Positions 58,511-64,000 of a DNA stretch of 64,000 nucleotides are shown piece by piece. How positions within the stretch are numbered: the first letter of the stretch is position 1; each line of letters starts with the position of its first letter. The DNA comes from Herminiimonas arsenicoxydans. GTDB lineage: Bacteria > Pseudomonadota > Gammaproteobacteria > Burkholderiales > Burkholderiaceae_D. The stretch lies in NCBI GenBank assembly GCA_000026125.1, contig CU207211.1, positions 2,542,001 through 2,606,000 of the forward strand, written 5' to 3'. Both the position numbers and the translations under genes were made by a program. A model generated the notes under the pieces. That model made no database searches, was not told the origin of the DNA, and saw only the letters and a program-made list of their open reading frames with translations.

Positions 58511-58665
58511 CTTTATGCAAGCGCCTTCGTGAAGTTTTATTTCAAGTGATCGAAAAGCCACTTTTCTATATTTACCCAACCTGCTCCCGAGCTTTAATCA
58601 TTCCGGCCTTGCCGCCTCAGCACGTAAGATACAGTCGAATCCATTCAATTTCCCATCCGACAACC

Positions 58666-59334
58666 ATGCCCAAGCTGGAAGACCTGTTAGAAGTCGCCTA
58701 CAAGAAAGAATGCGCGAGCAGCCGTCGGCTGGCAAAAAATCTGGCCTTGTCAGCCGAGGATGCCTTGCGGCAAATCCTGCAGGCGGTGGCAGGAAACCAG
58801 ACCCTTGCCGAACTGGTCGCCAGTCGCAAGCAGCAAAAGGCCGACGCTGCGACAAACATCGCCCGCCGCAAACAGAGGATGGCAGATGCGCATGCATATA
58901 AAAGAAGCTCCGCGCTGCCCGATCCGACGGCGTGGCTGGCCTGGTTCGATGGAACAAGTCATCCGAATCCCGGAAAAATGGGCGTAGGCGGCGTACTCAA
59001 AAATCCGAATGGCGAGCTGACCAGCATCAGTTTTCCCGCCGGTCAGGGCGACAGCAGCAAGGCGGAATATCTCGCGCTGATCGCAGTGCTGCAAGCAGCG
59101 CTTGAAGTCCGGCCGGCAAAGCTCGTGATCTATGGCGATAGCCGCGTTGTGCTGGACGATGTGCAGGCGGAAAACGGCGCCCTCGTATTGAGTCATCACC
59201 GCATGCGGGCCAGGCAACTGATTGCGCAACTCGCGAACCCTGCCTTGATCTGGATTCCACGCCGGAAAAATGCAGCCGCAGACGCCTTGTCACAGCAGGC
59301 CGTCAAACTCCCCGCTATCTGCGGAGAAGCGTAA
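58666..59334 (+). CDS. RNase H-like protein with an N-terminal helical region
   Basis: The 222-residue protein has an N-terminal helical, Lys/Ala-rich region (about 1-85) with no known domain. A C-terminal RNase H fold follows: AWFDGTSHPNPGKMGVGGVL, GDSSKAEYLALIAVL, LVIYGDSRVVLDDV and RKNAAADALSQQAVK, with the four expected acidic positions. It matches the RVT_3/RNase HI-like family. It is divergent from recA, so the LexA box at 58491-58510 could also touch its control. Confidence 0.82.
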   Translation: MPKLEDLLEVAYKKECASSRRLAKNLALSAEDALRQILQAVAGNQTLAELVASRKQQKADAATNIARRKQRMADAHAYKRSSALPDPTAWLAWFDGTSHPNPGKMGVGGVLKNPNGELTSISFPAGQGDSSKAEYLALIAVLQAALEVRPAKLVIYGDSRVVLDDVQAENGALVLSHHRMRARQLIAQLANPALIWIPRRKNAAADALSQQAVKLPAICGEA

Positions 59335-59440
59335 AAGGGAAAACCGTGTCCTGTCGTAAAATCCTGGGGCCTCAACACTTGTCTTGCCGCTGTTGACGAA
59401 ACCCAATAGACTACAGAGCAACTTCTCCTCTCCCTCCCCT

Positions 59441-60142
59441 ATGCGTATATTGCTTGCCGAAGACGACAGTGTGCTGGCCGACGGCCTGACGCGATCCTTG
59501 CGTCAATCGGGCTATGTCACCGATTGCGTCAAGAATGGTGTGGAAGCCGATTCGGCCTTGTCTACACAAGATTTCGATTTGCTGATTCTCGATTTGGGCC
59601 TCCCTAAAATGTCCGGCCTCGAAGTACTGCAGCGTTTGCGCGCACGCAACTCGCGTTTGCCGGTATTGATACTGACGGCAGGCGATTCGATCGAACAGCG
59701 CGTCAAGGGACTGGATCTGGGCGCCGACGATTTCATGGCCAAACCGTTTGCGCTGTCCGAACTGGAAGCACGCGTACGCGCACTCACGCGACGCGGCGCA
59801 GGCGGCGGGCCGACCGTGATCAAGCACGGTCCCTTGTCCTACGATCAGGTTGGCCGCATTGCCTACATCAACGATCAGATGCTGGAATTGTCGGCACGCG
59901 AACTCGGCTTGCTGGAAGTGCTGCTGCAACGCAGCGGCCGTCTGGTATCGAAGGAACAACTGGTCGACCATCTGTGCGAATGGAGCGAGGAAGTCAGCAA
60001 CAATGCGATCGAAGTGTATGTCCATCGCCTGCGCAAGAAAATAGAAATCGGCGGCTTGCGCATCGCCACCGTGCGCGGCCTCGGCTACTGCCTCGAAAAA
60101 TTCGCCGAAGCAACACCCACTACGCTCACGCCGCCACGCTGA
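59441..60142 (+). CDS. OmpR-family response regulator (QseB/TctD-like)
   Basis: The 233-residue protein has a receiver domain with the acidic pair LLAEDDSVLADGL, phospho-acceptor DLLILDLGLPKMSG (Asp51) and the late Lys in GADDFMAKPFALSEL. A C-terminal winged helix includes LSARELGLLEVLLQRSGRLV and IEVYVHRLRKKIE. The ATG at 59441 is used. It is followed 7 nt later by its kinase and then by the symporter genes, a layout seen in carboxylate-uptake control systems. Confidence 0.92.
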   Translation: MRILLAEDDSVLADGLTRSLRQSGYVTDCVKNGVEADSALSTQDFDLLILDLGLPKMSGLEVLQRLRARNSRLPVLILTAGDSIEQRVKGLDLGADDFMAKPFALSELEARVRALTRRGAGGGPTVIKHGPLSYDQVGRIAYINDQMLELSARELGLLEVLLQRSGRLVSKEQLVDHLCEWSEEVSNNAIEVYVHRLRKKIEIGGLRIATVRGLGYCLEKFAEATPTTLTPPR

Positions 60143-60149
60143 TCCGGCG

Positions 60150-61688
60150 ATGCCTGATACTCACCGACTGAACGCACCCGACACCGATGCAACTGCATCG
60201 AATACGGGTACGACAGCCCAGCACGAAGAGCGCACGCAGCGCTCGCTGTTCGGTGAAATCCTGGACTGGATGCTGGTGCCGCTGCTGCTGCTATGGCCGC
60301 TCAGCATCGCCATTACCTACCTGGTTGCCAAATCCATCGCCAATGAACCCTTCGATCGCGCACTGGAAGACAAGGTCACGGTCGTCGCCCAGCAGGTCAA
60401 GGAAGTCAATGGCCAGGTCGTGACACGTCTGACCGGCCCGGCTATCGACATTCTGCATGCCGACGACATCGACAATATCTATTACCAGATACGTGATGCG
60501 CATGACACCTTTGTGGAAGGCGATCCGGAAATGCCATTACCGAAAGATGCAGAAGAATCGGCTCCCTGGTCGACCAAATTTCGTTACGACTTCATCCACA
60601 ATACCGAAGTACGCATCGCCTACATCTATGTCGATCTGCACAAGACCCAGGTCGAACCGCAACTGAGCATAGAGCCGCGCATGGCGCTGGTGCAGGTCGG
60701 GGAAACGCTGGACAAGCGTTCGCAACTGGTCAATCAGATCATCAAGGGCGTGATCGTGCCGGAATTCATCATCCTGCCGATTGCGCTGATACTGGTCTGG
60801 TTTGCTCTTACGCGCGGCTTGCGCCCGCTGGCGGAACTGCAGCAACGCATACGTGCACGCCGGCCCGACGATCTGAGCCCTATCGATTCGGGCCACGTGC
60901 CGGAAGAAATCATTCCTCTGGTCGGCTCGCTCAACGACATGCTGGAACGCCTGTCGCAAAGCATCAAGGTACAAAAACGCTTCATTGCCGATGCTGCGCA
61001 TCAGATGAAAACACCATTGGCCGGCATGCGCATGCAATCCGAACTGGCCCTGCGTCAAACCGATCACGCCGAAATCCACAAATCGCTGGAACAACTGGCG
61101 AAAAGTTCCAAATCCGCCACCCGTATGGTGAATCAGTTACTCGCATTGGCGCGCGCAGAAAATCAGACGCCGCAGACCAAACCGATGCAGGTACTGGAAC
61201 TGTCCGAACTGGCGCGCGATACGGTGCAGAACTGGGTGCAGACCTCCTTCAACCGGAAGATCGATCTCGGCTTCGAGCAACCGGATGAAGCGGTGATGGC
61301 AAGAGGCGACGCCACCATGCTGCATGAACTGCTGAACAATCTGATCGACAATGCGCTCAGCTACACACCGGCGGGCGGTAACGCAACGGTGCGTGTGCGA
61401 ACCGATCAGCAAGCCGGACTGGCATTTCTAGAAGTCGAAGATAACGGCCCCGGCATCGCACCGCACGAACGCAGTCATATCTTTGAGCGCTTTTACCGCA
61501 TCCTCGGCAGCAACGTCGAAGGGAGCGGCCTGGGGCTGGCTATCGTCCGCGAAATCGCACTACAGCACAATGCGGAAATCGAGATCCTCAACAATCCGCG
61601 CTGCCAGGGCCAGAAACGCCCCGGCTGCCTGATGCGCGTCATCCTGCGTCTGGAACCAGCCGAAACTCCATGGGATGACAGTATTTGA
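60150..61688 (+). CDS. Two-component sensor histidine kinase (TctE/QseC-like)
   Basis: The 512-residue protein has TM1 (about 40-60), a periplasmic sensor domain (about 65-195) and TM2 (about 200-220). A HAMP-type linker leads to the HisKA box ADAAHQMKTPLAGMRMQSEL (His284). The ATPase motifs are LLNNLIDNALSYTP, VEDNGPGIAPHERSHIFERF and EGSGLGLAIVREIAL. It is presumed to sense a carboxylate or related solute because of the symporter downstream. Confidence 0.92.
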   Translation: MPDTHRLNAPDTDATASNTGTTAQHEERTQRSLFGEILDWMLVPLLLLWPLSIAITYLVAKSIANEPFDRALEDKVTVVAQQVKEVNGQVVTRLTGPAIDILHADDIDNIYYQIRDAHDTFVEGDPEMPLPKDAEESAPWSTKFRYDFIHNTEVRIAYIYVDLHKTQVEPQLSIEPRMALVQVGETLDKRSQLVNQIIKGVIVPEFIILPIALILVWFALTRGLRPLAELQQRIRARRPDDLSPIDSGHVPEEIIPLVGSLNDMLERLSQSIKVQKRFIADAAHQMKTPLAGMRMQSELALRQTDHAEIHKSLEQLAKSSKSATRMVNQLLALARAENQTPQTKPMQVLELSELARDTVQNWVQTSFNRKIDLGFEQPDEAVMARGDATMLHELLNNLIDNALSYTPAGGNATVRVRTDQQAGLAFLEVEDNGPGIAPHERSHIFERFYRILGSNVEGSGLGLAIVREIALQHNAEIEILNNPRCQGQKRPGCLMRVILRLEPAETPWDDSI

Positions 61689-61689
61689 T

Positions 61690-61983
61690 ATGGCTGAAAA
61701 AACAAACAAACAGCAATCCGATCCCGCGCGCCGTTATTGGCAGCGCACACGACGCATGACGCTGTGGCTGCTGCTGGCGTGGTTCGCCGTCACCTTTACT
61801 GCGATTTTCTTTGCCCGTCCGCTATCTGCCTACACCTTGCTGGGCTGGCCGATTTCATTCTTCATGGCGGCCCAAGGCAGCATCCTGATTTATGTCGCGA
61901 TCATTGCCATCTACGCGCTGCGCATGCGTGCTCTCGACAAAGCCTACCTGCTCGAAAAAAGCGACAGTGAACATGAAGACTAA
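61690..61983 (+). CDS. Small membrane partner of the symporter (DUF4212 type)
   Basis: The 97-residue protein has two TM helices (about 22-42 and 52-75) and the conserved YWQRTRRMTLWLLLAWFAVT. Such small proteins precede ActP-like sodium:solute symporters of the VC_2705 subfamily and may stabilise them. The start (61690) is next to the kinase stop and its end overlaps the symporter start by 11 nt. Confidence 0.85.
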   Translation: MAEKTNKQQSDPARRYWQRTRRMTLWLLLAWFAVTFTAIFFARPLSAYTLLGWPISFFMAAQGSILIYVAIIAIYALRMRALDKAYLLEKSDSEHED

Positions 61984-64000
61984 AGCCTTCTTCCGTCGCC
62001 TGATGCGTTATTACGTGCTGTTCACGATATGCTTTGTGCTATTCCTGTTTGCCGTGGCGATTCTGGAACGCGAAGGCTTTCCGCGTGCATGGATAGGCTA
62101 TGTCTTCATGTTTTGCACCATCGTGATGTACGCCACCATCGGCGTCATCAGCCGCACCTCGAACATGCTGGAATACTATGTCGCCGGCCGTCGCGTACCG
62201 GCATTTTTCAACGGCATGGCAACCGCTGCCGACTGGATTTCAGCAGCCAGCTTCATCAGTCTGGCAGGCGGCTTGTATCTGTGGGGTTTTGACGGGCTGG
62301 CTTACCTGATGGGCTGGACCGGCGGTTTCGTACTCGTTGCGCTGCTCATTGCACCCTACCTGCGCAAGTTCGGCCAGTACACCATTCCCGATTACCTCGC
62401 CGCCCGCTATACCGGACGCTACAGCGACAATGTGGTGCGCATTATCGCGGTGATTGCGACCATCCTCGTGTCCTTCACCTATGTCGTGGCGCAGATTTAC
62501 GGTGTGGGTCTGATCACTTCGCGTTTTACCGGCGTCGATTTTTCCGTCGGTATTTTTCTGGGCCTTGCCAGCATCCTGGTCTGTTCCTTCCTCGGCGGCA
62601 TGCGTGCCGTGACGTGGACCCAGGTTGCGCAATACATCATCATCATCATTGCCTACATGATCCCGGTGGTATGGCTGTCGGTAAAACACACGAATATCCC
62701 GGTCCCGCCTATCGCCTACGGTTCGGCCATTGCCAAGTTGAGCGAACGCGAGACAGTCCTGATCAACGACCCGAAAGAAAAAGGCGTGCGCGCCATTTTT
62801 CACCAGCGTGCGCAGGATCTGGATGAGAAGCTGCAGATGCTGCCGGAGTCGTGGGAAAGTGGCCGCGCCGAAATTCAGCACAACCTGGAAGCGCTCAAGC
62901 TCGGCAATGCACCACTGCTTGAAATCAAGCAGACCGTGCGTGAGCTGGCAACCTACCCGAAAGATCCGGAGGAAGCCGAACGGCGCTGGATAGAAGACCG
63001 CGCAGCGAATCGGGAACTGGCAAAGCCGCCGACCCGGCATACCGAGCCTTTCCCCGGCGACACTGAGGAAGCGTCGGATATCAAACGCAATAATTTCATG
63101 GCACTGGTGTTCTGCCTGATGCTGGGCACGGCGGCCTTGCCGCACGTACTGGTGCGCTACTACACGACATCGTCGGTGAAGGAAACGCGCGATTCGGTAT
63201 TCTGGACGCTGTTTTTCATCATGGCGCTGTACATCACGATTCCGGCGCTGGCCGTGCTGGTCAAATACGATATTTACACCTCGCTGGTCGGCAGCGATTT
63301 TTCCAGATTGCCGGAGTGGGTTTCCTACTGGGCCAATATCGACAAGAACCATCCGCTGGTCAGCATCAACGATGTCAACCGGGACGGTATCGTGCAACTC
63401 GCGGAAATTGTAATGGACGTCGATATCGTGGTACTGGCGACGCCGGAGATCGCCGGCCTGCCGTATGTCATTTCCGGCCTGATCGCCGCCGGCGGTCTGG
63501 CGGCCGCACTGTCGACCGCCGATGGCCTGCTGCTGACTATTTCAAATGCGCTATCGCATGACGTCTATTACAAAACCGTAGACCCGACTGCCACTACGCA
63601 AAAGCGCGTGACGGTTTCCAAACTCCTGCTGCTGATGGTGGCGCTGGTAGCGGCCTACATTGCATCGCTGAAGCCGGGCGACATTCTGTCGCTGGTCGGT
63701 GCCGCATTTTCGCTGGCGGGCTCGGCACTGTTCCCGGCACTGGCGCTGGGCGTGATCTGGAAGCGTGCCAACCAGCAGGGTGCAATCGCAGGCATGCTGG
63801 TCGGTTTCGCCGTGTGTGCGTATTACATGTTTCATACCCATCCGACCCTGGGCGGCTCGGTCGCCGGCCAGTGGTTCCATATCGCGCCGATTTCGGCCGG
63901 CGTATTCGGCGTACCAGCCGGCATACTGACTATCGTCATTGTCAGTCTGCTGACGCCGCCTCCCGACCACCGAACTGAAGCCCTGCTCAAACATCTGCGT
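61973..64000 (+). CDS. Sodium:solute symporter (VC_2705-type ActP homologue), partial
   Basis: An open frame of 676 codons runs off the right edge, ending in a Pro-rich segment TPPPDHRTEALLKHLR near the usual C-terminus. It has about 13 TM helices of the SSS family (MATAADWISAASFISLAGGL, YTIPDYLAARYTGRYSDNVV, FLGGMRAVTWTQVAQYIII, LAAALSTADGLLLTISNALS). A hydrophilic insert of about 130 residues after roughly residue 255 is typical of the VC_2705 group. Acetate or another short carboxylate is the likely substrate. The upstream two-component system probably controls it. Confidence 0.9.
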   Translation, partial: MKTKAFFRRLMRYYVLFTICFVLFLFAVAILEREGFPRAWIGYVFMFCTIVMYATIGVISRTSNMLEYYVAGRRVPAFFNGMATAADWISAASFISLAGGLYLWGFDGLAYLMGWTGGFVLVALLIAPYLRKFGQYTIPDYLAARYTGRYSDNVVRIIAVIATILVSFTYVVAQIYGVGLITSRFTGVDFSVGIFLGLASILVCSFLGGMRAVTWTQVAQYIIIIIAYMIPVVWLSVKHTNIPVPPIAYGSAIAKLSERETVLINDPKEKGVRAIFHQRAQDLDEKLQMLPESWESGRAEIQHNLEALKLGNAPLLEIKQTVRELATYPKDPEEAERRWIEDRAANRELAKPPTRHTEPFPGDTEEASDIKRNNFMALVFCLMLGTAALPHVLVRYYTTSSVKETRDSVFWTLFFIMALYITIPALAVLVKYDIYTSLVGSDFSRLPEWVSYWANIDKNHPLVSINDVNRDGIVQLAEIVMDVDIVVLATPEIAGLPYVISGLIAAGGLAAALSTADGLLLTISNALSHDVYYKTVDPTATTQKRVTVSKLLLLMVALVAAYIASLKPGDILSLVGAAFSLAGSALFPALALGVIWKRANQQGAIAGMLVGFAVCAYYMFHTHPTLGGSVAGQWFHIAPISAGVFGVPAGILTIVIVSLLTPPPDHRTEALLKHLR

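Noticed and set aside
62240..63397. Minus-strand frame of 385 codons
   Set aside because: It is antisense to the symporter gene; composition is that of a shadow frame.

Overview
The window looks like chromosomal core DNA of a beta-proteobacterium of the Oxalobacteraceae type (Herminiimonas / Janthinobacterium relatives). Pointers are the gyrA-serC-pheA-hisC-tyrA-aroA-cmk-rpsA-ihfB-lapA-lapB gene order, the pgk-fba-purC-purE-purK-sua5 order, a tmRNA with proteolysis tag ANDNSYALAA, and OmpA-type proteins with a Cys-containing N-terminal module. The genus is inferred from protein resemblance only. I see no rRNA, tRNA, CRISPR array, prophage or intact insertion sequence.

Layout. (1) 1-12791, minus strand: a long supra-operon for DNA gyrase, serine/aromatic/histidine biosynthesis, ribosomal protein S1, IHF-beta and the LapA/LapB lipopolysaccharide-control proteins (lapB runs off the left edge). 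A nested triple terminator separates ihfB from lapA. (2) 13069-18056, plus strand: two tandem OmpA-like outer-membrane proteins, ubiG, gph, the tmRNA gene and a FUSC-like membrane protein. (3) 18351-21097, minus strand: an MCP and a CheW, with a good sigma-28 (FliA) promoter about 300 bp upstream of cheW. (4) 21145-32052: an envelope region. A four-gene outer-membrane factor / HlyD / RbbA-like ABC / ABC permease exporter adjoins a GT2, GtrA and YdjC-type deacetylase operon with a divergent ArnT-like GT39. The latter resembles the lipid A aminosugar systems of Bordetella (Lgm) and Francisella (FlmF2-NaxD-FlmK). A degraded 3' fragment of the deacetylase gene lies on the far side of the exporter, so related sequences flank the exporter. 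(5) 32131-49547: housekeeping genes for PLP, purines, glycolysis, tRNA t6A, methionine sulfoxide repair, branched-chain amino acids and molybdopterin, plus a truncated ANL-family protein. (6) 49561-53711: an AT-rich membrane/TPR protein just downstream of a type IV pilin gene that has a sigma-54 promoter, then an FHA protein and a PP2C phosphatase. (7) 54231-64000: an HDAC-like deacetylase, small stress/lipoprotein genes, recX and recA (with a LexA box), an RNase H-like protein, a two-component system, and the start of a sodium:solute symporter with its small partner (runs off the right edge).

No wholly new defence or mobile system is apparent. The most rewarding places are the lipid A-modification locus with its flanking gene remnant, the AT-rich pilin-linked glycosyltransferase candidate, the sigma-28 promoter with a long leader, the nested terminators after ihfB, and the half-length ANL protein. 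All coordinates and motifs were read by hand; no database search was run.
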